DNA of 63,875 nt from NCBI GenBank assembly GCA_937860055.1, contig CALMBO010000003.1, positions 1 to 63,875 on the forward strand. The letters are read 5' to 3'. The notes beneath the pieces were generated by a model. It was not told where the DNA came from. It saw only the letters and a program-made list of their open reading frames with translations, and did not search any database. A program made the position numbers and the translations under genes. This stretch comes from an uncultured Verrucomicrobiota bacterium. Its GTDB lineage: Bacteria > Verrucomicrobiota > Kiritimatiellia > CAIQIC01 > Lenti-01. Of this stretch, positions 1 through 7,742 are shown in pieces. Every line of letters begins with the position of its first letter. Position 1 is the first letter of the stretch.

Positions 1-84
1 TCAAGGGGAAAAGGGTTCCGATTCCATTATTTCGAGAGGGGGGTGGAGGGGAGGATTTCCGGCGGCAGGAAGGTGCCGATAGGA

Positions 85-113
85 TTGCAATTCGGGGCGG
101 GGGGGGATAGGGT
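85..113 (+). promoter_or_regulatory. Possible sigma70-type promoter for ffs-dnaX
   Basis: TTGCAA at 85-90 and TAGGGT at 108-113 are separated by 17 bp, about 40 bp before the SRP RNA helix begins. The -10 matches the consensus at only three of six positions, so this is a weak assignment based on spacing and position. Confidence 0.3.
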
Positions 114-154
114 GTTTTGCGCTCGCCGGGGCGGATTCCGGCGGGCCGGACCGG

Positions 155-299
155 GCCCCGTCCGGGCCGGTTGCCACGGGTTGGGTCCCATGCGACGGAT
201 GCGGCCAGAACCCCGCCAGGGCCGGAAGGCAGCAACGGTATGGCCGTTCTTCCGGGTGCCGTGGGTATCCTGGCCCGTGGCGGCCGGCTTGGGCGGGGC
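155..299 (+). ncRNA. ffs: Signal recognition particle RNA (4.5S type)
   Basis: This is the RNA core of the signal recognition particle, which binds Ffh and directs ribosomes making membrane proteins to the membrane. The conserved apical domain is visible at 208-240: a GGAA tetraloop within GCCGGAAGGC, followed by the AGCAA asymmetric-loop sequence. A long closing helix supports the limits: 156-163 (CCCCGTCC) pairs with 291-298, and 166-180 pairs with 274-288 with G-U wobbles. No Alu domain is seen, so it is the small bacterial form, somewhat long at about 145 nt. It lies directly upstream of dnaX, a common bacterial arrangement. The exact ends are inferred from pairing. Confidence 0.9.
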
Positions 300-339
300 G
301 CGGGTGCCGGAGAGCGAAGGCCCGCCAGGAGAGGAAAGC

Positions 340-1995
340 ATGTCATACGAGGTTTTGGCGCGGAAATGGCGCCCGCAGCAGTTCGAGCAGGTGGTCGGGC
401 AGGAGCACGTCATCCAGACGCTGTCGCGCGCGATCCAGGCGGACCGGGTGGCGCATGCGTACCTGTTCGTGGGGCCGCGGGGGACGGGCAAGACGACGAC
501 GGCGCGGCTGCTGGCGAAGGCCCTCAACTGCCAGAAGCGCGGCAAGAACGCGGATCCCTGCGACCAGTGCGACTCGTGCAAGGAGATCGTGGCGGGGAAC
601 AGCCTGGACGTGATCGAGATCGACGGGGCGTCGAACAACAACGTGGACCAGGTGCGCGACCTGCGCGACAACGTGCGGTACGCGCCGGCGCGGGGGCCGT
701 ACAAGATCTACATCATCGACGAAGTGCACATGCTGAGCGCGGGGGCGTTCAACGCCTTGCTCAAGACGCTGGAGGAGCCGCCGCCGCACGCGAAGTTCCT
801 GCTGGCGACGACGGACGTGCACAAGGTGCCGGCGACGATCCTGTCGCGGTGCCAGCGGTTCGACCTGCGGCGCATCGGCCTGAAGGAGATCGTCGGGCGG
901 CTGCGGGAGATCGCGAAGGCGGAGAAGTGGAAGGTGAGCGAGGAGGCGCTGCTGGCGATCGCGCGCGGCGCGGAGGGCGGGCTGCGCGACGCGGAGTCGG
1001 CGCTGGACCAAATCATCTCGTTCAAGGGGGAGAAGATCGAAGAGGAGGATGTGCTGGGGGTGTTCGGGCTGGTGTCGTGGACGACGATCGACCGGCTCGC
1101 GACGGCGGTGCTGAAGGGGGATTCGGCGGCGGCGCTGAAGACCGTGGCGGAGCTGGACGAGGGGGGGCGCGACCTGCAGCGGCTGGTGCAGGAGCTGCTG
1201 GGGCATTTCCGGAACGTGCTGGTGTGGAAGCACGCGCCGGAGCTGGCGGATTCGTTCGACCTGACGGAGGCGCAGCTCGACGGGCTGAAGGCGCAGGCGG
1301 CGCTGGCGGACGGCGAGAAGCTGCTGCGCGTGGTGGAGATTTTGACGGAGGCGGCGAACCAGGCGCGTTTCGCGCTGTCGCGCCGCACGGTGGTGGAGGT
1401 GGCGCTGCTGAAGGCGGCGCGCGCGGCCACGGTGGTCAGCCTCGACGAGCTGATCGCGCAGATCCAGTCCAGTCCGGCGGATGGCGGCGCGCCGGCGCCG
1501 TCCGCCGTTGCCCATCCTGCCCCGGCGCACGCGGCGGCGCCTCCGTTCGCAGGCCACGGGAAGCATCCGGGCAAGGACGAGGCGGCGCATTTGAAGAGCC
1601 GCTGGCCGGCGCTGCTGGGGATGATCGCCGAGACGGCGCAGCTGGCGGCGCCCTATCTGAAGGAGGCCGAGCCGCTGCGGGTGGAGGGCGACCATGTCAT
1701 CCTGGGGTTCGATCCGGAGTTCGCGGGACACCTGAAACAGGTGGACACCTCCCGGACCCGCATGGTGATCGAGAAGGCCATCGGCCACGAGCTGAACCGG
1801 CCCATCGGCGTGAAGTTCGCGCTGGAGGAGCGTCCGCAGGCCGAGGCGGAGCCGCAGCCGCCGCCCCCGCCGGCCGGAGCGGCCGAGCCGAAGGCGGCCC
1901 CGGCGCCGGCGAAGCGGCGCAACCTGGCCGAGGATCCGATCGTGAAGAAGACGTCGGAGCTGTTCGGCGGAGAGATTTTCGACATACGCGAATAG
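340..1995 (+). CDS. dnaX: DNA polymerase III subunit gamma/tau
   Basis: Clamp-loader ATPase of the replicative polymerase, 551 aa. The ATG at 340 was chosen because it follows AGGAGAGG and begins the conserved MSYEVLARKWRP; the longer open frame upstream runs through the SRP RNA. Walker A GPRGTGKT is at residues 45-52, four zinc-binding cysteines at about 64, 73, 76 and 79, Walker B IIDEVH near 127, and the sensor SRC motif follows. A proline/alanine-rich linker precedes a C-terminal domain, as in tau. I see no obvious slippery heptamer, so production of a short gamma form is not evident. It is the first protein gene of a dnaX-ybaB-recR operon, with ybaB starting 9 bp downstream. Confidence 0.97.
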   Translation: MSYEVLARKWRPQQFEQVVGQEHVIQTLSRAIQADRVAHAYLFVGPRGTGKTTTARLLAKALNCQKRGKNADPCDQCDSCKEIVAGNSLDVIEIDGASNNNVDQVRDLRDNVRYAPARGPYKIYIIDEVHMLSAGAFNALLKTLEEPPPHAKFLLATTDVHKVPATILSRCQRFDLRRIGLKEIVGRLREIAKAEKWKVSEEALLAIARGAEGGLRDAESALDQIISFKGEKIEEEDVLGVFGLVSWTTIDRLATAVLKGDSAAALKTVAELDEGGRDLQRLVQELLGHFRNVLVWKHAPELADSFDLTEAQLDGLKAQAALADGEKLLRVVEILTEAANQARFALSRRTVVEVALLKAARAATVVSLDELIAQIQSSPADGGAPAPSAVAHPAPAHAAAPPFAGHGKHPGKDEAAHLKSRWPALLGMIAETAQLAAPYLKEAEPLRVEGDHVILGFDPEFAGHLKQVDTSRTRMVIEKAIGHELNRPIGVKFALEERPQAEAEPQPPPPPAGAAEPKAAPAPAKRRNLAEDPIVKKTSELFGGEIFDIRE

Positions 1996-2004
1996 GAGCA
2001 GAAG

Positions 2005-2322
2005 ATGGCGAATTTCATGAAGATGATGAAGCAGGCCGCGGACATGCAGAAGAACATGGCCCAGGTGCAGGAGGCGCTGGCCGCGCTCGAGCTGGAGCAC
2101 AGCAGCGGCGGCGGGGCGGTGACGGTGAAGATCAGCGGGGACGGCAACATTTCCGCGATCCACATCGATCCGAAGGCGATCCAGGCAGGCGAGGCGGAGA
2201 TGCTGGAAGACCTGATCCTGACGGCGGTGCGCGGGGCGCAGGAGCTGGCGAAGGAGACGGCGGCCCGCGAGATGAAGAAGCTGACGGCGGGCCTGAACCT
2301 GCCGCCGGGGTTCGGGTTCTAG
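2005..2322 (+). CDS. ybaB: YbaB/EbfC family nucleoid-associated protein
   Basis: Small DNA-binding protein of 105 aa, normal length for the YbaB/EbfC family of dimeric nucleoid-associated proteins. The N-terminus is a methionine- and glutamine-rich helix (MKMMKQAADMQKNMAQVQ), followed by the strand region containing VTVKISGDGNISAIHID and a C-terminal helix. A purine-rich AGGAG lies about 8 bp before the ATG. Its place between dnaX and recR is conserved in many bacteria and supports the assignment. The precise role is not settled even in model organisms; nucleoid organisation and a link to recombination are usually proposed. Confidence 0.93.
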   Translation: MANFMKMMKQAADMQKNMAQVQEALAALELEHSSGGGAVTVKISGDGNISAIHIDPKAIQAGEAEMLEDLILTAVRGAQELAKETAAREMKKLTAGLNLPPGFGF

Positions 2323-2439
2323 CCGGATGCCGATGGAACCGCTTGTTCCAGCGGACGGCATTCTTGCGGCGGCGCGCCGCCAGAAGCCGGCTTTTGCTCC
2401 CCCGCCGCGCAAGGCGGCGGGGACCGCGGAGGGCTAGCC

Positions 2440-3033
2440 ATGGATCCGCTGGTCCAGTTGACGGAGGCGCTGTCGAAGCTGCCGGGGATCGGGCGGCGGA
2501 CGGCGGAACGGCTGGCCACGCACCTGGCGCGGAATCCGTCGGGGGCGGCGCGCGAGCTGTCGGCGGCGATCGAGGAAGCCCGTTCGAACCTGGCCGCCTG
2601 CCAGCTGTGCGGAAGCGTGACGGCGCGGGAGGAGAATCCCTGCCGCCTCTGTTCCGATCCCCGCCGCGAGGATGCGATCCTGTGCGTGGTGGAGGATCCG
2701 TCGGACATCGCGCTGATCGAGCGCAGCGGGGAATACCACGGGCGCTATTTCGCGCTGATGGGGAAGATTTCGCCGATGCGGGGGGAGGGGATCGGGGACC
2801 TGCGCCTGCCGGCGCTGATGGAACGCGCGGCGGCGGCGAAGGAAGTGCTGCTGGCGCTGAACAGCGACGTGGAGAGCGAGGCGACGGCGTCGTATCTGCG
2901 GCACGTGATTTCGCAGAAGCTGCCGAAGGTGAAGGTCAGCCGGCTGGCGCTGGGGATCCCGGCGGGGAGCGCGATCGCGTTTTCGGACCCGGTGACGCTG
3001 GGGCGGGCGATCCGGGGGCGCACGGAAGCGTAG
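2440..3033 (+). CDS. recR: Recombination protein RecR
   Basis: RecFOR-pathway protein that helps load RecA at single-strand gaps, 197 aa and of normal length. The N-terminal helix-hairpin-helix KLPGIGRRTAERL (about residues 11-23) is present. Next comes the zinc finger with Cys pairs in CQLCGSV and CRLCSDPRRE, then the Toprim domain beginning ILCVVEDPSDIALIE. The C-terminus SRLALGIPAGSAI is also typical. The 117 bp gap after ybaB contains GC-rich palindromes, including a CCCCGCCG / CGGCGGGG hairpin near 2400-2423, but no T-run, so read-through from dnaX is plausible. Confidence 0.96.
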   Translation: MDPLVQLTEALSKLPGIGRRTAERLATHLARNPSGAARELSAAIEEARSNLAACQLCGSVTAREENPCRLCSDPRREDAILCVVEDPSDIALIERSGEYHGRYFALMGKISPMRGEGIGDLRLPALMERAAAAKEVLLALNSDVESEATASYLRHVISQKLPKVKVSRLALGIPAGSAIAFSDPVTLGRAIRGRTEA

Positions 3034-3078
3034 AGAGAGGTCAGAGGTCGGAGGTCAGGAAGAGCAGGGGAAGAAAAA

Positions 3079-3222
3079 GGGTTCAGGGTTCGGGGTTCAG
3101 GATGGGCAAGAAAAGGGGTTCAGGGTTCGGGGTTCAGGATGGGCAAGAAAAAGGGTTCAGGGTTCGGGGTTCAGGATGGAATCCTGACCCGTCTTCCCTG
3201 ACCCCTGACCCCTGAACCCTGA
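3079..3222 (+). repeat. Tandem plus inverted GGGTTCAGG repeat, locus 1
   Basis: Three near-perfect direct copies of a roughly 37 bp unit start at 3079, 3116 and 3153. Each contains GGGTTCAGGGTTCGGGGTTC, and the first two end in GATGGGCAAGAAAA. A reverse-complement arm follows at 3182-3222 (CCTGACCCCTGACCCCTGAA and neighbours), so the whole can fold as a large hairpin. It lies between the ends of recR (plus) and the cyclase gene (minus). Confidence 0.9.
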
Positions 3223-3230
3223 GGTTCTTC

Positions 3231-4079
3231 CTACTTCTTGGCCTTCCTGGCGGCCTTTTTGGCCTTGGGGGGCAGCCAGGCGACGATGCGGCACATGCTG
3301 GATTCGAGCTCGATGCCGCGCAGGGGGAAGCAGCCGATCCAGGCGCGGGTGGAGCCGAGCTTGGCGATGTCGCCGGCGAGGTTTTCGGCGTGGACGATGC
3401 CCTTGGGGAAGAGCTTGAGGTGCATGACCTGGTAGTACTTCTTGAGCGGGAAGATTTCGTCGAAGGATTTGCCGTAGACCTTCTTCATCTTGGCGTCGCA
3501 TTCCTGGAAGCGGCCGGGGTGCCAGGTGCGGATGATGGTGTTCATGGGGTGGTCCGCGCTGCCGCAGTCCACGCCGATCCACTTGATCTGCATTTTCATG
3601 CACCACTCGTCGAATTCCGGGCTCGGGCCGGGGTGCATGACGAAGTAGCGGATTTCATCGCCGGTCTTCTGGTCCCACGAATAGCGGTGGTAGCCGGTGT
3701 TGATGATGAGGATGTCGCCCTTCTTCACCTCGACCTTGTCGGTGATCATCTTGGGGGTGTAGAGGGAGTAGTCGGAGACTTCCTTGGAGATGTCCACGAT
3801 GACGCCGGGGCCGACCCATTCGCGCAGGGGCACGTTGCCGATGGAGCGGCCGGCGGGGTAGAAGTGGATTTCGCCGTCCATGTGGGTGCCAACGTGGTTG
3901 GAGGTGGTGATGATCTGGCCGTTGGCGCCCTGGCCCATGTGGGCGCCGGCGAGGCGCTTGAAGTACTGGATGCCGAGGGGCATGTAGGACGGCCACGGGG
4001 GCGTGTGGACGCTGAGGCGCATCGTCAGATCGAACATCTGCGCGTTGTCCAGGAAGTCGATGAATTGGTTGTTGTTCAT
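3231..4079 (-). CDS. Cyclase family protein (kynurenine-formamidase-like)
   Basis: Predicted metal-dependent amidohydrolase of the cyclase family (PF04199), 282 aa. The family metal motif HxGTHxDxxxH is present as HVGTHMDGEIHF with H62, H66 and D68. Family members hydrolyse N-formylkynurenine, cyclic amides or related ring compounds; the substrate here cannot be read from the sequence. It is the last gene of a minus-strand group with the FdrA-like and DUF1116 genes, which suggests a nitrogen-rich small-molecule pathway. An AAAGGA lies about 9 bp before the ATG. The C-terminus is a lysine/alanine tail (PPKAKKAARKAKK) not expected for the family. Confidence 0.85.
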   Translation of the reverse strand: MNNNQFIDFLDNAQMFDLTMRLSVHTPPWPSYMPLGIQYFKRLAGAHMGQGANGQIITTSNHVGTHMDGEIHFYPAGRSIGNVPLREWVGPGVIVDISKEVSDYSLYTPKMITDKVEVKKGDILIINTGYHRYSWDQKTGDEIRYFVMHPGPSPEFDEWCMKMQIKWIGVDCGSADHPMNTIIRTWHPGRFQECDAKMKKVYGKSFDEIFPLKKYYQVMHLKLFPKGIVHAENLAGDIAKLGSTRAWIGCFPLRGIELESSMCRIVAWLPPKAKKAARKAKK

Positions 4080-4106
4080 TTTTTAGGGTCCTTTCTTTTT
4101 TCAATA

Positions 4107-4135
4107 GGGGTCAGGGTTCGGGGTTCAGGGTTCAG
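4107..4135 (+). repeat. Left arm of cassette inverted repeat, locus 2
   Basis: The arm reads GGGGTCAGGGTTCGGGGTTC followed by AGGGTTCAG and is inverted relative to 4588-4617. It contains the stop codon of the four-helix-bundle gene. Confidence 0.85.
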
Positions 4136-4583
4136 TTGAAGAAGGATCCGGAAAGCCGGCAGCACTGTAATCGCCAGGGTTTTCCTGCACGGCAGGCCAG
4201 CGGCGGGCGGATTCCGGCAGCTGTTTTTCCAAAGTACGCTCCATGCCGTTCAGCATACGGATGCATTCCTGATAGCGCAAACGGTATGATTCGTATGTTT
4301 CAAGGGTTTCGTATCTTTTCAAATGGGCCATGAACAGATGGTGGACGGACTCTGCGGCTTCACCATGGCTGCGGTTGATCCCCTCGATTTTGTTGCGAAT
4401 ATGGCGATCATCGTATTTTTCGGCCAACTGGGCGGCCGCGCTGTTCGAGGAGCGCCGTATTTGCGAACCCAACTCGAATTTCTCCTCGGCCGGCCATCGA
4501 TGGGAGATGGCCGCGATCTCGATGTGGAGTTGGCAGAGCTTCTGGTAGACGATCAGATCCTCCAATTTCCGATACTCGCTCAT
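4125..4583 (-). CDS. Four helix bundle protein (23S rRNA intervening-sequence type)
   Basis: Protein of 152 aa in the four-helix-bundle family first found encoded in 23S rRNA intervening sequences (the S23 or IVP family). Diagnostic features are the opening YRKLEDLIVYQK, the central LGSQIRRSSNSAAAQLAEKYDD (family pattern QIRRAxxSIxxNIAEG) and a long amphipathic helical remainder. Family members form oligomeric bundles and may bind nucleic acid; the related Avd protein acts in diversity-generating retroelements. Here there is no rRNA or reverse transcriptase nearby. It is flanked by inverted GGGTTCAGGGTTC repeats and is inserted within a metabolic operon in the same orientation. Function is unknown; a role in repeat mobility is speculation. 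Confidence 0.85.
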   Translation of the reverse strand: MSEYRKLEDLIVYQKLCQLHIEIAAISHRWPAEEKFELGSQIRRSSNSAAAQLAEKYDDRHIRNKIEGINRSHGEAAESVHHLFMAHLKRYETLETYESYRLRYQECIRMLNGMERTLEKQLPESARRWPAVQENPGDYSAAGFPDPSSTEP

Positions 4584-4587
4584 CTTG

Positions 4588-4617
4588 CCTGAACCCTGAA
4601 CTCTGAACCCTGACTCC
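4588..4617 (-). repeat. Right arm of cassette inverted repeat, locus 2
   Basis: The arm reads CCTGAACCCTGAACTCTGAA then CCCTGACTCC. Its reverse complement nearly matches 4107-4135. It ends at the first base of the DUF1116 stop codon, so it abuts two genes. Confidence 0.85.
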
Positions 4618-6020
4618 TACTTCAGGATCTTGGCTAGCGCGTCGTAGGCCTTGGCGAAGGGGCCCATGGGGGCGCTGACGATGCCGGCGCCGACCTGCCC
4701 GACGCCGGCCTTCTTGTGGGCGACGCCGGTGTCGATGACGGGGACGAGGTTCTTCTCGACGACCTTGCGGACGTCGATGCCGGTGGGAGTGCCGCGGAAG
4801 TCGAGGGCGGGGATCTGGTACATGCGGCTTTCGCCGGCGGTGATTTCGTACATGGAGAGCGTGTAGCGGAGGGCGTCGGCGGCGGCGCCGCCGACGAACT
4901 GGACGATGGCGGGGGCGGCGGCGATGGCGAAGCCGCCGAGGCCGCCGGTCTCCGTGATGGCGCTGTCGCCGATGTCGGGGTTGGCGTCGTCCTTGGTGAA
5001 GCCGGCGAAGTAGAGGGCGTCGGGCACCTCGGCGGGGGCGGTGAACCACTGGTCGCCGGTGCCGGCGAGCTGGACGCCGAAATCGGTGCCGTTGCGGCAC
5101 ATGACGACGGCGATGGAGCTGCCCTTGACGTTGCGGGCGGCGTCGAGGGTGGCCTTGCAGGCGGGCATGGAGAGGTTGAGGAAGAAGTGGTCGTTGCCGT
5201 TGATGAAGTTGAGGACGGCGACGGCGTCGTCCTTGTTCGCGCAGGTGGCGAGGACGGCGGGGGCGATGGCGCGGTAGAGCAGGGAGGTGCCGGCGCGGTT
5301 GCGGTTGTGGACTTCGTCGCCCATGTGGAGGGCCTGGGCGATGAGGTTCTTCAGGTCGATGGGGCCGGTGCGTTCGAGGGCGGCCTTGAGGACGGGATAG
5401 AGGACGGTTTCCATCCACTTGAGGCGCTTGGTGACCTCCTCGCCGAACGCGCCGTAGCGGAGGACCTTGCCGAGGCCTTCGTTGAGGGTGCAGAAGGCGG
5501 TGTTGCCGAATTTTTCGTTGCGGATGATCATGACGGGCATGGAGGGGGTGACGATGCCGGCCATGGGGCCGACGGCGGCATGCTCGTGGCAGGGGGCGTA
5601 TTTGATCTTGCCGGAGGAGGCGAGTTTTTCGGCCTCTTCGATGGTGGTGGCGCGGCCTTCGTATACGAGGCCGGCCATGACGCCGCCGCGCATGGGGCCG
5701 CACATGCGGTCCCAGGTGATGGGCGGGCCGGCGTGGAGGATGGTGTCCTCGGTCATGCCGGGGATCACGTTGCGGGCGATGTCGAGGCCGACGAGCCTGG
5801 GCGTGCCGGCCAGGATGATCTCCATGACCTTCCGGTTGGCCTTTTCGATTTTCGCCCTGCGCCCGGCGAGGATGGCTTCGGATCCGGGAGCGACGTCGAC
5901 GGGCGGGCGCCATTCCACCTGGACGGAGGGCGCGCCGTTCTTTTCGCAGGCGTCCTTGAAGGATTCGATGCCGACGTTGACGACCTGGAGGGGGGAGGAG
6001 AAGAGTTTCTGGATGCTCAT
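4617..6020 (-). CDS. ylbE: DUF1116 protein (YlbE/AllG-like)
   Basis: 467 aa, full length for DUF1116. The start at 6020 (MSIQKLFSSPLQVVNVG) is preferred because the longer frame overlaps the upstream gene. The family signature HAGPPITWDRMCGPMRGGVM is present, followed by conserved glycine-rich and histidine-containing segments (CHEHAAVGPMAGI, GNDHFFLN). In E. coli, YlbE with FdrA and YlbF has been linked to oxamate carbamoyltransferase activity in allantoin breakdown. Here only the FdrA-like and DUF1116 subunits are present; no DUF2877 (YlbF) or carbamate kinase gene is visible. The start is 19 bp downstream of the FdrA-like stop, so the two are co-transcribed. Substrate assignment is therefore tentative. 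Confidence 0.88.
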   Translation of the reverse strand: MSIQKLFSSPLQVVNVGIESFKDACEKNGAPSVQVEWRPPVDVAPGSEAILAGRRAKIEKANRKVMEIILAGTPRLVGLDIARNVIPGMTEDTILHAGPPITWDRMCGPMRGGVMAGLVYEGRATTIEEAEKLASSGKIKYAPCHEHAAVGPMAGIVTPSMPVMIIRNEKFGNTAFCTLNEGLGKVLRYGAFGEEVTKRLKWMETVLYPVLKAALERTGPIDLKNLIAQALHMGDEVHNRNRAGTSLLYRAIAPAVLATCANKDDAVAVLNFINGNDHFFLNLSMPACKATLDAARNVKGSSIAVVMCRNGTDFGVQLAGTGDQWFTAPAEVPDALYFAGFTKDDANPDIGDSAITETGGLGGFAIAAAPAIVQFVGGAAADALRYTLSMYEITAGESRMYQIPALDFRGTPTGIDVRKVVEKNLVPVIDTGVAHKKAGVGQVGAGIVSAPMGPFAKAYDALAKILK

Positions 6021-6039
6021 GGCGGATGTTCCTTTGCGA

Positions 6040-7578
6040 TCAGCGGTTCTGGCGGGCCACCTCGGCGGCAATGAGGCCGGCGAGCTTGCAGGCGGCGGCG
6101 TTGGTGAGCTGCACGTGGGCGCCGGCCTCGCGGAGGGCCTCGACGACCTTGGCGCGGTTCTGGGGGTCGCCGATGGTGCCGTTGACGCCGGCGACAACGA
6201 AGACCTTCATCGCCGCCTTCTGGATCACGGGGACGAGTTCGGCGGCCGGGTCGAGGTTGGCGCCGTAGCCGAGGACGACGTCGAGCAGGATGACGGCGAC
6301 ATCGGGGTCGTCGGCCTGTTCGAGGATCATCTTGTTGCGGAGGGTGAAATCGATCATCGGGTGGGCGCGGCCGACGGTGAACTCGTCCTCGCCGAGGTCG
6401 ATGACGGAATTCTTCTCGGGTTTCCAGGCGTTCTTGAGCTTCTGGGAATCGCCGAGGGGGGCGTTGGAATGGAGGTGGCGGACGAGGCCATCGAGGACGA
6501 CCTGCGCCTCGGCGCAGAAGGTGCCGCCGCTGAAGAGGCCGCGGAGGTAGCGGCCCTGCGGTTTCCTGCGCCTGGCGACGATGGCGCGGGCTTCCTCGAC
6601 GAGGATTTCGTCACGGCGGACCAGATGGGCGAGAGCCTTGGCAGGATCCGCGCCCTTGGCATGGGCGACGGCGAGGAGGGCGGCCTCTTCCAGCGTGGCG
6701 GGCCTGCCGCCTTCGCCGAGAAACAGGGCCACGACGGGTTTCTTGATCTTGCGGAGGAGGGCGCGCACCTTTTTCAGGACGCCGGGCTGGGGCGGCTTGG
6801 AGACGAGAAGGATGACCTTGGTTCCACGGTCGCCGGCCAGCGCCTGCATGGCATCGAGGAAGGAAATGCCGCCGACGGCGTCCTTGACGTCGCGTCCGCC
6901 GGTTCCGATGGCCTGGGAGACGCCGGAGCCTTCGTTGGCGATGATGCAGGTGACCTCCTGGGTGCCGGTGCCGGAGGCGCCGACGATGCCGATGGGGCCT
7001 TTGGGGACGACGTTGGCGAAGGCGAGCGGAACGCCGTTGACGATGGAGGTGCCGCAGTCGGGGCCCATGACGAGGAGTCCCTTCTTGTGGGCCTCCTTCT
7101 TGAGGGCGACTTCGTCCTCGATGGAGACATTGTCGGAAAAGAGCATGACGTGGAGGCCGTTGTCGAGGGCCTTGCGGGCCTCGCGGGCGGCGTAGCGGCC
7201 GGCGACGGAGATGAGGGCGAGATTGGCGCCGGGGAGGGCGGCGACGGCGGAGGCGATGTCGCGCGGGGCGGGGGCGGCGGAGCCTCCGGCGGCGGCGGGC
7301 TTCTTCTTGCGGGAGAGCATGTCCTCGGCCTTGGCGAGGGCCTCGCCCGCGGCCTTTCCATCCTTGGCCTTGACGACGATCACCAGATCCTGGTCGCCGC
7401 ATTTCTTGAATTCCGGGAGGAGGAGGTCGGACATGGCGAGGATGGACTTGTTGGCCTCGGTGGCCATGACGACGGAGGCTTCGGCGACGCCGGGGAGCCC
7501 GGACAGTTCGCGGCCCACGCGCATGAGGGTGACGGAATCGAAGTAGAAACCCTGTTTGATGCGACCGGCGATATTCAT
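6040..7578 (-). CDS. fdrA: FdrA-like acyl-CoA synthetase family protein
   Basis: About 512 aa, matching the FdrA family. The N-terminal motif KQGFYFDSVTLMRV opens the protein, and a succinyl-CoA-synthetase-like nucleotide-binding region follows (GIVGASGTGTQEVTC, GGRDVKDAVGG, GYGANLDPA). There are two possible starts, ATG 7590 and ATG 7578. AAGGAG lies directly against the first and 12 bp before the second, so 7578 is slightly preferred. FdrA is the large subunit of the proposed oxamate carbamoyltransferase in E. coli. It heads a minus-strand operon with DUF1116 and, beyond the cassette, the cyclase. The reaction in this organism is unproven. Confidence 0.87.
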   Translation of the reverse strand: MNIAGRIKQGFYFDSVTLMRVGRELSGLPGVAEASVVMATEANKSILAMSDLLLPEFKKCGDQDLVIVVKAKDGKAAGEALAKAEDMLSRKKKPAAAGGSAAPAPRDIASAVAALPGANLALISVAGRYAAREARKALDNGLHVMLFSDNVSIEDEVALKKEAHKKGLLVMGPDCGTSIVNGVPLAFANVVPKGPIGIVGASGTGTQEVTCIIANEGSGVSQAIGTGGRDVKDAVGGISFLDAMQALAGDRGTKVILLVSKPPQPGVLKKVRALLRKIKKPVVALFLGEGGRPATLEEAALLAVAHAKGADPAKALAHLVRRDEILVEEARAIVARRRKPQGRYLRGLFSGGTFCAEAQVVLDGLVRHLHSNAPLGDSQKLKNAWKPEKNSVIDLGEDEFTVGRAHPMIDFTLRNKMILEQADDPDVAVILLDVVLGYGANLDPAAELVPVIQKAAMKVFVVAGVNGTIGDPQNRAKVVEALREAGAHVQLTNAAACKLAGLIAAEVARQNR

Positions 7579-7742
7579 CGTGTGTACCATCTCCTTGCGG
7601 GCCGGGCGGGATGCACCGCCTGCCGAACGCTAGTTTCTATCGCATTTTCGCGGGTCGACGCGAGAAAAAACCGGGGTGGCGGGGCCGCCTGGGCGGAAAC
7701 GTTTTACGGGATGAAGGGCCTGCCGGGCCAGGCGGGAGCGGA

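Larger units (their letters stand above)
4107..4617 (-). mobile_element. Putative four-helix-bundle cassette bounded by inverted repeats
   Basis: The gene at 4125-4583 lies between two arms that are inverted relative to each other: 4107-4135 on the left and 4588-4617 on the right. When the right arm is reverse-complemented the two match at about 26 of 29 positions. The gene's stop codon lies inside the left arm. The unit interrupts an otherwise close-packed operon (FdrA-like, DUF1116, cyclase). Similar arms occur elsewhere without a gene, as expected for solo or non-autonomous copies. Mobility is inferred; I did not identify a target-site duplication. Confidence 0.55.

Noticed and set aside
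3079..3180. Possible CRISPR array from direct repeats of about 37 bp
   Set aside because: The units are contiguous with no unique spacers and no cas genes are nearby; they belong to the GGGTTCAGG family.
117..3215. Very long open frames overlapping dnaX-recR on both strands (for example 1032 aa plus, 689 aa minus)
   Set aside because: They are Arg/Gly/Ala-rich, match no family and lie out of frame with strongly conserved genes. High GC removes stop codons.
4125..4583. Avd subunit of a diversity-generating retroelement
   Set aside because: Same broad fold family, but no reverse transcriptase, template or variable repeat is in the window.
7665..7700. Terminator after the first barrel gene
   Set aside because: There is a T-run on the minus strand but the preceding GC-rich stretch does not give one convincing stem.
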